Source: Mycobacterium sp.
Lineage (GTDB): Bacteria; Actinomycetota; Actinomycetes; Mycobacteriales; Mycobacteriaceae
DNA: 5,784 bases
Direction of reading: 5' to 3'
Assembly: GCA_029256565.1 (NCBI GenBank)
Contig: JAQSXQ010000145.1
Location: 1 to 5,784, forward strand
The notes beneath the pieces are model-generated. The model searched no databases. It was not told the origin of the DNA and saw only the letters and a program-made list of their open reading frames with translations. The first letter of the stretch is position 1. Every line of letters starts with the position of its first letter. Positions 1 to 5,440 of the stretch are shown here, piece after piece. The position numbers were made by a program, and so were the translations under genes.

Positions 1-453
1 GGATACGAGGGCGGCGCCCAGCAGTCCCGCGGCCACTGCCACCGGATCGTTCCACGGTGTCAGCACCGCGACGACACCGCGCGGTTGCGGCACCATCAGG
101 TCGGTGGCGGCCCACTGCCCCTGCAGTACCCGCCCGCCATGCAGCGGACCCAACTCGGAGTACTGCACCAGCGTCCCGACGCCTGCTTCGACGCCGCCAA
201 GTGCGTCGTCGTGCGGCTTGCCCGTCTCCCTCTCGTTGAGTTCGGCCAGCTCTTCGGCGGCCACCGACACGGCCTTGGCCGCGGCAGCCACGGCTGCCGC
301 ACGGTCGGCGGGGGCGGTACGCGCCCAGCCGGGCGCCGCGGCGCGGGCGGCTTCGACCGCGGCATCGCACGCCGACGGCGGGGCGAGCGGCATCCGGGTG
401 ACGACGTCGCCCGTGCGTGGGTCAAGAACGGTTATCTCCAGGGTTTGCGACAC
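1..453 (-). CDS. Aldehyde dehydrogenase family protein, N-terminal part (3' end beyond window)
   Basis: About 151 N-terminal residues of an NAD(P)-dependent aldehyde dehydrogenase, which oxidises an aldehyde to the carboxylic acid in the cytoplasm; the substrate cannot be told. Seen: the opening ITVLDPRTGDVVTRMP, typical of the family's first beta strands; an Ala-rich helix with AVEAARAAAPGW; NERETGKP; and near the left edge PRGVVAVLTPWNDPVAVAAG, the Rossmann-side motif whose Asn (in PWN) forms the oxyanion hole in this family. The catalytic Cys and Glu lie outside the window. I chose the GTG at 453 because homologues begin close to the ITVLDP segment. In-frame GTGs at 525 and 522 would add 24 or 23 Arg-rich residues and nearly abut the divergent gene at 538. 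No strong ribosome site marks any of these starts. The frame is open throughout and shows no damage. Confidence 0.9.
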   Translation of the reverse strand, partial: MSQTLEITVLDPRTGDVVTRMPLAPPSACDAAVEAARAAAPGWARTAPADRAAAVAAAAKAVSVAAEELAELNERETGKPHDDALGGVEAGVGTLVQYSELGPLHGGRVLQGQWAATDLMVPQPRGVVAVLTPWNDPVAVAAGLLGAALVS

Positions 454-477
454 GCGGATGCGGATACCCGCCTGGGC

Positions 478-497
478 GCGGCGAAACCGCCGCTTTT
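478..497 (+). terminator. Terminator-like hairpin with T-run in a divergent gap
   Basis: On the plus strand GCGGCG (478-483) pairs perfectly with CGCCGC (488-493) across an AAAC loop and is followed at once by TTTT (494-497). This is the shape of a small intrinsic terminator for plus-strand transcription. Its place is odd: it sits just upstream of the dehydrogenase start and before the promoter of the plus gene at 538, so it would stop transcripts coming antisense out of the dehydrogenase gene. The stem is only 6 bp in GC-rich DNA, so chance is possible. If the dehydrogenase starts at 525 or 522, the hairpin falls inside its coding sequence. Confidence 0.3.
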
Positions 498-512
498 CGA
501 GCCGTCCTGCCC

Positions 513-537
513 TGGTGGGCACCACTAGGCTGAACCG
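513..537 (+). promoter_or_regulatory. Candidate leaderless promoter with adjacent small palindrome
   Basis: TAGGCT at 526-531 fits the actinobacterial -10 pattern TANNNT. It is followed by six bases and then the ATG at 538, so the predicted transcript would begin at or next to the A of the start codon, as in the leaderless mRNAs common in mycobacteria. No convincing -35 hexamer is seen, which is usual for this class. Directly upstream is the palindrome TGGTG-GG-CACCA (513-524), in a position where a bound protein would block polymerase. The -10 geometry is seen; its use and any operator role are inferred. Confidence 0.4.
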
Positions 538-1050
538 ATGGTCGATCGGACGACGGAACGCCGCGCCAGCGTGTTCGACGACGTCAGCACGCTCGGCGGT
601 GCCCGTCGGCAGCCGCCGTGGTACCGCACCGGCAAACTCGCCTCCCTATTCGCCGTCGTCGCGATCGGCGTTGCCGCGACGTGGGGTGCGATCTCCGTGC
701 TGGACACGCCCGACGACGCTCCACCCGCCGTGTCCCCGGCCGGTCGGCCGGACGTGGCACCGCCGCCGATCGAAGGCAGCCGTGGCGACCCGATTCAGGT
801 GGCACCACCCATGCCGCCGCCGCCTCCCCCGCCGCCCCCGACGGCCGAACGGCTCGACCCGGGCCCGGTGTACCGCAACCCGTATCCGCGTTCGTCGCCG
901 TCCCCGTCTGGTGACGGTCCAGAGATCGGTGTCACGCGCACGCCCGTGACGCGGGCACCGATCAGCGTCGCGCCGGCTCCCCGCACGTCACCGGGCAGCG
1001 ACTCCTCGACCCCCGGCGACGCACCGAAGCGGGGCGGGTGGCCGTGGTGA
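538..1050 (+). CDS. Proline-rich single-pass membrane protein of unknown function
   Basis: 170 residues; I do not recognise a family. Layout: a charged cytoplasmic N-terminus (1-33, with Arg pairs at 8-9 and 23-24), one hydrophobic segment at about 34-55 (LASLFAVVAIGVAATWGAIS), then an extracytoplasmic tail of about 115 residues, low in complexity and rich in Pro, Ser and Arg. The tail has nine consecutive prolines (93-101) and ends in GGWPW. Positive charge before the segment predicts N-in, C-out. No lipobox and no clear signal-peptidase site are seen, so an anchored topology is preferred. Such Pro-rich tails often span or contact the peptidoglycan layer in mycobacteria, but that is inference. 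The ATG at 538 is supported by the leaderless -10 element just before it and by the N-in topology it produces. It is divergent from the aldehyde dehydrogenase and convergent, 28 bp away, with the transporter gene. Confidence 0.75.
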   Translation: MVDRTTERRASVFDDVSTLGGARRQPPWYRTGKLASLFAVVAIGVAATWGAISVLDTPDDAPPAVSPAGRPDVAPPPIEGSRGDPIQVAPPMPPPPPPPPPTAERLDPGPVYRNPYPRSSPSPSGDGPEIGVTRTPVTRAPISVAPAPRTSPGSDSSTPGDAPKRGGWPW

Positions 1051-1078
1051 ACCACCGCTGACGGATCGCGCGCGTGCG

Positions 1079-1729
1079 TCATTCACAGCACGACGTCCGT
1101 TCGGTCGACACGGGTGTCGCGCAGCAGGTCCGGCCACGCCACGCTTCGATGCCCTCGCGCACCGCGACCCCTGCGATGACCAGACCGGCGAGGGGATCAG
1201 CCCACGACCACCCGAGTACCGCATTGGCCAGCAGGCCGACCAGCAGCGCGGCCGAGAGGTACGTGCACAGCAGCGTCTGGCGCGAATCGGCAACGGCGGA
1301 CGTCGAATTCAGCTCCCGGCCCGCCCGCCGCTGCGCCCAGGACAGCAGCGGCATCACGGCCAGGCTGACGGCGGCGAGCGCGATGCCCACCGGTGACGGC
1401 TTGGCCTCGCCGTCACCGAGCAGGGCCCGCACCGAGTCGATGGTGACGTAGGCGGCGAGCCCGAAGAACGACACCGCGATGACGCGCAGCGCCGCACGTT
1501 CCCGGTCCTCCGGCCGCGCCGCGCTGAACTGCCAGGCCACTGCGGCAGCCGACGACACTTCGATCACCGAGTCGAGCCCGAAGCCGACGAGGGCGGCCGA
1601 CGACACCCTGGTCCCCTCGAGCAGCGCGATCGCCGCCTCCACGACGTTGTAGGCGATGGTGGCGGCGACCAGCCAACGCACCCGCCGGATCAGGACGTCA
1701 CGCCTGTCCTGACGTGCCGCGATACCCAT
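1079..1729 (-). CDS. Short CDF-type cation transporter with Cys-rich tail
   Basis: 216-residue membrane protein of the cation diffusion facilitator type, expected to export divalent metal by proton antiport. Six hydrophobic segments: about 19-37, 44-68, 80-103, 112-131, 152-173 and 177-195. Family cues are the second segment (AALVGFGLDSVIE, 45-57) and the fifth to sixth (ADSRQTLLCTY, 147-157; WADPLAG, 176-182). By eye against YiiP, the site made by Asp45, Asp49, His153 and Asp157 becomes Gly49, Asp53, Gln151 and Cys155. The usual cytoplasmic C-terminal domain of about 90 residues is missing; instead the chain ends soon after the sixth segment with Cys pairs at 202-203 and 214-215. The ATG at 1729 overlaps the repressor's stop as TGATG, implying translational coupling. 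A GTG at 1759 would add ten residues and overlap the repressor by 31 bp. Substrate is unknown; the cysteines and the CmtR-like partner suggest a thiophilic metal. Confidence 0.82.
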   Translation of the reverse strand: MGIAARQDRRDVLIRRVRWLVAATIAYNVVEAAIALLEGTRVSSAALVGFGLDSVIEVSSAAAVAWQFSAARPEDRERAALRVIAVSFFGLAAYVTIDSVRALLGDGEAKPSPVGIALAAVSLAVMPLLSWAQRRAGRELNSTSAVADSRQTLLCTYLSAALLVGLLANAVLGWSWADPLAGLVIAGVAVREGIEAWRGRTCCATPVSTERTSCCE

Positions 1730-2067
1730 CAGCAGCAGCCCTGCTCGGCGGCGCAGCACGCGGGGTCGACGGCCAGAACCAGCCCCACGAGGTCGTCGAG
1801 CGCGTGGCGGATGCGCCTATCGGCCAGTTCGTAGCGGCTGCGGCGCCCCTCCGGCACGGCGACGACGAGGCCGCAACCGCGAAGGCAGGCAAGGTGATTC
1901 GAGATGGTCTGACGGGACACCCCGATGTCGTCGGCGAGGTCGCTGGGGTACCGGCCCCCCTCCCGCAGCGACAGCAGGATGGACGACCGCGTGGAATCCG
2001 ACAGCGCGTAGCCGAATCTGGCGAGGGCTTCTCGGTGCATCACGTCGGGCATGCGACAACGGTACAT
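1729..2067 (-). CDS. CmtR-like ArsR/SmtB metal-sensing repressor
   Basis: 112-residue winged-helix repressor expected to bind DNA as a dimer and release it on metal binding. The helix-turn-helix runs through about 40-66, with recognition helix SRQTISNHLACLRGCGLV (51-68). Cys61 and Cys65 (CLRGC) match the position of Cys57 and Cys61 of M. tuberculosis CmtR, a Cd(II)/Pb(II) sensor, allowing for four extra N-terminal residues. The third CmtR ligand, Cys102 after LAVD, has Cys104 and Cys105 here. Further cysteines are Cys4 and the terminal pair Cys111-Cys112. The start at 2067 is favoured because MYRC-RM resembles CmtR's MLTC-EM. ATGs at 2052 and 2040 are alternatives, the first with a TANNNT element six bases upstream. 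It is the first gene of a two-gene unit with the transporter. In M. tuberculosis CmtR controls a P-type ATPase, whereas here the partner is a CDF protein. The family is sure; Cd/Pb specificity is inferred from the cysteines. Confidence 0.9.
   Translation of the reverse strand: MYRCRMPDVMHREALARFGYALSDSTRSSILLSLREGGRYPSDLADDIGVSRQTISNHLACLRGCGLVVAVPEGRRSRYELADRRIRHALDDLVGLVLAVDPACCAAEQGCC
2059..2064 (-). promoter_or_regulatory. Possible -10 element inside the repressor's 5' end
   Basis: On the minus strand TACCGT (2064 down to 2059) fits TANNNT and is followed by exactly six bases and an in-frame ATG at 2052. This is the same spacing as at the leaderless promoter before 538. If used, the repressor would start at residue 6 of the longer form and lose Cys4, and the 32-bp dyad would cover the -35 and spacer. 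A single hexamer match is weak evidence. Confidence 0.25.
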
Positions 2068-2094
2068 CTAATCCTGTATTCAGGAAACGATGTA
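2063..2094. promoter_or_regulatory. 32-bp interrupted dyad, probable operator of the metal-sensing repressor
   Basis: Plus-strand arms TACATC (2063-2068) and GATGTA (2089-2094) form a perfect outer inverted repeat. TCCTG (2072-2076) and CAGGA (2081-2085) form a perfect inner one. Both share one axis, between 2078 and 2079, and 12 of the 16 possible base pairs are symmetric. The site lies in the 41-bp gap before the repressor gene and reaches into its start codon. It is AT-rich compared with its surroundings, as ArsR/SmtB operators usually are. Binding here would block transcription of the repressor and transporter, giving autoregulation. The symmetry is seen; the regulator is inferred from position. 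An intrinsic terminator for the upstream gene is less likely because the arms are weak and no T-run follows. Confidence 0.68.
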
Positions 2095-2108
2095 TCGACG
2101 GTGTGTGG

Positions 2109-2546
2109 TCAGCGCAGCCGCTCGCCGTAGACCTTCTCGACCGCGAGGGTCATCAGGACCCGCCGGTCGCTGACCATGACCGAGCGGTATTCGGCCCAGT
2201 CCGGATGCTCGCCAGCGGCCGCACGGTAGTACTCGACGAGCGCCTCGACCTCGGGTCCGTCCGGATCTGAACCCGGTCCGACGAGGGACACCGATCCCTC
2301 CGCGGTTGCCCATGCCCACCCGTCGGAACTGGTCACCTCGAGCGCGGCGCGTGGATCCCGGCGCAGATTGGCGGTCTTGGCGCGGCCCTCGGTCATCGAC
2401 ACCAGGATGCGGTCGGTCGATCGGTCGTAGAACGGCGTCACCGGCGACAGCTGCGGCATGCCGTTCGACTTGATGGTCGCGAGCACGCCCAGTCGGGCGT
2501 CGGCGAGGAGGTCTCGGGGGTCGAACGCATCCGACGTGTCTGGCAT
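2109..2546 (-). CDS. PPOX-class, F420-dependent-type flavin-fold protein (Rv1155-like)
   Basis: 145-residue split-barrel protein of the pyridoxamine-phosphate-oxidase-like superfamily, closest by eye to M. tuberculosis Rv1155, which binds the deazaflavin F420. Seen: LGVLATIKSNGMPQLSPV (19-36), the first strands; GRAKTANLRRDPRAAL (54-69), the cofactor-phosphate loop with Arg55 and Lys57; DGWAWATAEG; a helix with VEALVEYYRAAAGEHPDW; and the ending DRRVLMTLAVEKVYG, all in the same order as in Rv1155. Its likely role is an F420- or flavin-linked redox step or cofactor binding; the substrate is unknown. The ATG at 2546 is preferred because it puts the conserved core at the usual distance from the N-terminus. 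An ATG at 2579 would add 11 residues without a well-placed ribosome site. It ends 41 bp before the repressor gene in the same direction, but the dyad between them suggests separate transcription. Confidence 0.87.
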   Translation of the reverse strand: MPDTSDAFDPRDLLADARLGVLATIKSNGMPQLSPVTPFYDRSTDRILVSMTEGRAKTANLRRDPRAALEVTSSDGWAWATAEGSVSLVGPGSDPDGPEVEALVEYYRAAAGEHPDWAEYRSVMVSDRRVLMTLAVEKVYGERLR

Positions 2547-2600
2547 GTCGTGACAGAACGTGTGAACCGTGCGGGCCATTCCCCGGCCCGGGATGACAGC

Positions 2601-3500
2601 ATGGCTGCGGTGATCGACCTACCGGCGGCCGTACGCGACATGGCGGCGCGCGGACCGCAGTGGGCGGACTGGGTCGACGAACTCCCCAAGGCCGCCGCCG
2701 CGCAGCTGTCCGAGTGGGGCCTGCGCGCCGACGGGGACCCGGCATCGGGCAGCGGCTCCCTCATCCTGCCGGTGCGGACGGGTGACGCCGAGCGTGCCGT
2801 CCTCAAGTTGGCCTTCCCTCAGGACGAAGCCGCCTTCGAGCACCTGGCGCTGCGCCGATGGGCAGGCGCCGCGGCGGTCCGGCTGCTACGCGCCGACCCC
2901 CATCGACGTGCCCTGCTGCTGGAACGCGCCAACCCGACCGACCTCCGAGACTCGTGGGACATCGAGGCCTGCGAGACCGTGGCGACGCTGTATCCGCGGC
3001 TGCACCTGTCACCGATGCCGCAGCTGCCGAACCTCTCCGACCTCGTCGGCCGGTGGGTCGCCGAACTCGGTGCGCTACCGCGTAGCGCCCCCATCCCGCA
3101 CCGGCTGGTCGAACAGGCGATCGCCCTCGGCCGGGCGTTCGCGGGCGACGACGCGACCAGCTCCACGCTGATCCACGGCAACCTGCACTACCGGACCGTG
3201 CTGGCCGGCGACCGCGAGCCCTGGCTGGCCATCAGCCCACGGCCCGTCAACGGCGACCCGCACTACGAGATCGCGCCCATGCTCTGGCACAGGTGGGACG
3301 AGCTGGCCGGTTACACCCGCGACGGGGTCCGCAGGCGGTTCTACGCGCTCGTCGAGGCCGCCGGGCTCTCCGACGAGCGGGCCAGGGACTGGGTGGTCGT
3401 TCGGATGACGTGCCACGCCATGTGGGCGTTGCGCGGTGGGTCGACCGACACCTCGTGGCTCACGACGTGCATCGCCGTCGCGAAGGCCGTGCAGGACTGA
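2601..3500 (+). CDS. APH(6)/hydroxyurea phosphotransferase-family protein with substituted active site (probable pseudokinase)
   Basis: 299 residues, about full length for streptomycin 6-kinase-like phosphotransferases, which transfer phosphate from ATP to aminoglycosides or hydroxyurea. Fold cues: IDLPAAV near the start, WADWVDELPKAAAAQLSEWGL (21-41), the ATP-binding Lys in AVLKL (Lys69), LLLERA, and the C-lobe stretch EPWLAISPRPVNGDPHYE (206-223) followed by APMLWHRWDEL. The catalytic loop normally reads HGDLHxxN; here it is HGNLHYRT (192-199), so the catalytic Asp is Asn194 and the metal-binding Asn is Thr199. The second metal ligand, the Asp of the usual IDPKP, is Ser212. Loss of all three predicts little or no kinase activity, although the frame is intact and the rest well kept. 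The ATG at 2601 has GGGA about eight bases upstream. A GTG at 2550 would add 17 residues and nearly meet the divergent gene. It converges on the SGNH gene seven bases away. Not evidence of aminoglycoside resistance. Confidence 0.85.
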   Translation: MAAVIDLPAAVRDMAARGPQWADWVDELPKAAAAQLSEWGLRADGDPASGSGSLILPVRTGDAERAVLKLAFPQDEAAFEHLALRRWAGAAAVRLLRADPHRRALLLERANPTDLRDSWDIEACETVATLYPRLHLSPMPQLPNLSDLVGRWVAELGALPRSAPIPHRLVEQAIALGRAFAGDDATSSTLIHGNLHYRTVLAGDREPWLAISPRPVNGDPHYEIAPMLWHRWDELAGYTRDGVRRRFYALVEAAGLSDERARDWVVVRMTCHAMWALRGGSTDTSWLTTCIAVAKAVQD

Positions 3501-3511
3501 CGCGCCGTCAG
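3497..3511. terminator. Hairpin formed by two converging stop codons
   Basis: CTGACG (3497-3502) and CGTCAG (3506-3511) pair perfectly around a CGC loop. The arms contain the TGA of the phosphotransferase-family gene (3498-3500) and, on the other strand, the TGA of the SGNH hydrolase gene (3508-3510). A symmetric hairpin at a convergent junction could help end transcription from both sides, but there is no T-run and the stem is only 6 bp. Confidence 0.3.
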
Positions 3512-4188
3512 GTCGGCAGCGGCAACTGCGCACCGATCAACGGCGCGATCCGATCGGCCATGAACGCATGCCCCGCATCCGTCGGGTGCACCCCGTCGCG
3601 GCCGATGAGTTCCGGCCTGCCGACGAACCACCCCTCGGCGATCGGATCGACGAACGTCGCACCGGCGATGCCCGCGGTCATGCGGAGTACGTCGCGGATC
3701 TGCAGCACCGCGGGCGGGACGTCGGCCGTCGGCCACGGTGGGCCGATCACCAGCAGCCTCGCGGCGGGTGCGACGCGACGGACCTGATCGAAGGCGCCGC
3801 TCGTCATCCCCGCCAGCGCCACGGGATCGCTCCCCTGGTCGTTGCGCGAGCCGTAGAAGACGACGAGTTCGTCGTCGGGGCGGACCGCGCGCGGAGCGAG
3901 GTCGCCGAACACGTGGCCGTCGTAGCCCCGCACGACGTAGCCGGCGCGGCCCTCCGCGGCGACGTCGGCGTCGATCTGCCTGCCGTGCGACGCCAGCTTC
4001 TGCCACGCCAGCGTGGTCCAGTTCGCTGCGCCGTTGCCGCCCTCGCTGCTGCCGGTCGTGTACGAGTCGCCGACGATGGCGACGTGGTGCATCGCCGTCT
4101 CGCGCCCCACCGTGCGGTAGGAGGGCTGCGTCAAGGACGCGACGACCGCGACGATCAGCGCAACCAACACCGTGGCCGAACGACCCAC
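3508..4188 (-). CDS. Exported SGNH/GDSL-type hydrolase or acyl-transfer partner (Rv0518-like)
   Basis: 226 residues with an N-terminal hydrophobic segment (about 4-19) after a short basic start, so secreted or membrane-anchored outside the cell. All four SGNH blocks are present: nucleophile Ser42 in VGDSYTTG; the oxyanion Gly in EGRAGYVV (about 80-83); Asn116 in FYGSRND; and Asp198/His201 in DGVHPTDAGH. Activity as an esterase or O-acyl transferase is therefore expected. It follows the acyltransferase-3 gene by about 13 bases, with GGAGG between them. Separate AT3 and SGNH proteins in one operon parallel the fused AT3-SGNH O-acetyltransferases, and the pair resembles, from memory, Rv0517-Rv0518 of M. 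tuberculosis. GTG codons stand at 4191 and 4188; the second is five bases from GGAGG and is preferred, the first only two. The acyl substrate and acceptor are unknown. Confidence 0.88.
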   Translation of the reverse strand: MGRSATVLVALIVAVVASLTQPSYRTVGRETAMHHVAIVGDSYTTGSSEGGNGAANWTTLAWQKLASHGRQIDADVAAEGRAGYVVRGYDGHVFGDLAPRAVRPDDELVVFYGSRNDQGSDPVALAGMTSGAFDQVRRVAPAARLLVIGPPWPTADVPPAVLQIRDVLRMTAGIAGATFVDPIAEGWFVGRPELIGRDGVHPTDAGHAFMADRIAPLIGAQLPLPT

Positions 4189-4193
4189 CACTA

Positions 4194-4198
4194 CCTCC
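4194..4198 (-). promoter_or_regulatory. Strong ribosome binding site for the SGNH gene
   Basis: GGAGG on the minus strand lies between the acyltransferase stop (4204-4202) and the paired GTG starts at 4191 and 4188. Spacing is five bases to 4188 and two to 4191, which favours the second GTG. It is the best ribosome site in the window and supports a bicistronic transcript. Confidence 0.7.
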
Positions 4199-4201
4199 AG
4201 G

Positions 4202-5440
4202 TCAGCCGGCGCGCGCCGGTAGTGACTCCGACCGCGGCTCGTGGTCGGCGAGGTTCTGGAGCTTACCGGCGTTCGCTGAATCCTTCGCCAGGGTGGCGCG
4301 TGACGCCGGGACTCCCCTGACGTCGACCATGCGCCGCATCCACCGCCGCGCCGGTTCCTCGACCAGGTGGTACATCAGGCAGGCGATGCCCAGTGCCACC
4401 CCGAGGAGTCCCAGCAGGATCCAGATGCCCAGCGAACCCGACAGGGTCAGCTCGAATTGCCTAGCCGCCCATATCCAGGCGTTGTGCACGATCTCGTGGA
4501 CCATGTAGAGCCCGAACGACACCTGACCCAGGTAGACCATGACGCGCGTGGACAGCAGGCGTGGCAGCGTGCCCGCGCCGATCGCCAGCGTCACGACCAA
4601 CGGAACGAACAGCAGGTCCACCAGTCCGCCGGCGTCGGGGATCCTCGGGTTCGGGTGGGCGTCGAAGTAGTACAGCGCGCCGACGATGACGGCGATCAGC
4701 GCGAGCGACGCACCGCCTGCCACGTGCCGGGTACGCCTCGTCGGCCAGAGCTTGCGCACCGCTGCGCACGCCAGCGCGCCCGCCGTGAACTGCATGACGA
4801 TCCGCGGCAGCCAACTCCACGGCGTGTAGAACTCCCCCGACGCCAGCAGCAGCACCACCGGGGGCAACGACGCCGCCATCGCGAGCACCAGCAGGCTGCG
4901 GGCCCGCGTCGCCCGCGCGACCCGGAACACCACCAGGATCAGGCCGCCGAACAGCAGGTAGGCCAGCCACTCCGCGCTGATCGACCACGCCGGCCCGTTC
5001 CAGCTCGACCCGTCGAAGAACGGCTGAAACCACAGCTGCACGAGGAACAACTGGCGGACGTAGCTGGTCGCGGTGAACTCGTCGACGCTCTCGGGCGGTA
5101 CGTGCCCCACGTAGATGGTGAAGATGACCAGCAGTGCGGCGAGGTGGAGCGTGACCAGGTACACCGGCCACACCCGGGCCAGCCGCAGCCACAGGAAGCG
5201 CACGGTGGCCTTGGTCGACCACGTACGTCCCATCTTGTCGAGATAATTCCAGGTCAGCACGAAGCCGCTGAGGATGAAGAACAGGTCGACGCCCTGGGCG
5301 CCACGATCGAGGACGGGCGCCAGCGCCGACGAGAAACCCGGAGCAGCCTCGGCGAACAACGGGCGGAAGTGGAACAGCACCACCCAGACGGCGGCCACGA
5401 TGCGAAGACCCGTCAGGGCCCTGATCTCACCGCCTCGCAC
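4202..5440 (-). CDS. Acyltransferase 3 (OafA-type) membrane protein (Rv0517-like)
   Basis: 412-residue polytopic membrane protein with about ten hydrophobic segments, of the AT3 family that carries acyl groups (often acetyl) across the membrane to surface polysaccharides, peptidoglycan or glycolipids. Seen: RALTGLRIVAAVWVVLFHF at the N-terminus, with Arg13 and His24 separated by ten residues, matching the R/K-X10-H motif described for the family; GVDLFFILSGFVLTWNY (50-66); NGPAWSISAEWLAYLLFGG; MVYLGQVSFGLYMVHEIVH; and a final segment ending in HLVEEPARRW. A polar tail of about 45 residues follows. No SGNH domain is fused; the next gene supplies one. The GTG at 5440 is chosen because it has GGGAAGG upstream and starts just before the first conserved helix. 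The open frame continues to an ATG at 5656, but those 72 residues are Arg-rich and unlike the family. First gene of the operon; substrate unknown. Confidence 0.9.
   Translation of the reverse strand: MRGGEIRALTGLRIVAAVWVVLFHFRPLFAEAAPGFSSALAPVLDRGAQGVDLFFILSGFVLTWNYLDKMGRTWSTKATVRFLWLRLARVWPVYLVTLHLAALLVIFTIYVGHVPPESVDEFTATSYVRQLFLVQLWFQPFFDGSSWNGPAWSISAEWLAYLLFGGLILVVFRVARATRARSLLVLAMAASLPPVVLLLASGEFYTPWSWLPRIVMQFTAGALACAAVRKLWPTRRTRHVAGGASLALIAVIVGALYYFDAHPNPRIPDAGGLVDLLFVPLVVTLAIGAGTLPRLLSTRVMVYLGQVSFGLYMVHEIVHNAWIWAARQFELTLSGSLGIWILLGLLGVALGIACLMYHLVEEPARRWMRRMVDVRGVPASRATLAKDSANAGKLQNLADHEPRSESLPARAG

Noticed and set aside
104..949. Long plus-strand open frame of 281 codons
   Set aside because: Arg/Ser/Pro-rich frame-shifted shadow crossing the dehydrogenase (opposite strand) and the proline-rich gene; no domain features.
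2572..2590. Inverted repeat CGGGCC / GGCCCG between the PPOX and phosphotransferase-family genes
   Set aside because: All-GC 6-bp arms with a 7-base loop are expected by chance in this composition, and the region may be coding if either longer start is used.
2601..3500. Aminoglycoside resistance gene
   Set aside because: Fold matches the APH(6) family, but the catalytic Asp and metal-binding residues are replaced, so a resistance call is not supported.
3436..4320. Plus-strand open frame of 294 codons opposite the SGNH gene
   Set aside because: Antisense shadow of a gene with a complete SGNH motif set; the composition is Arg/His/Asp-rich as expected for GC-rich shadows.
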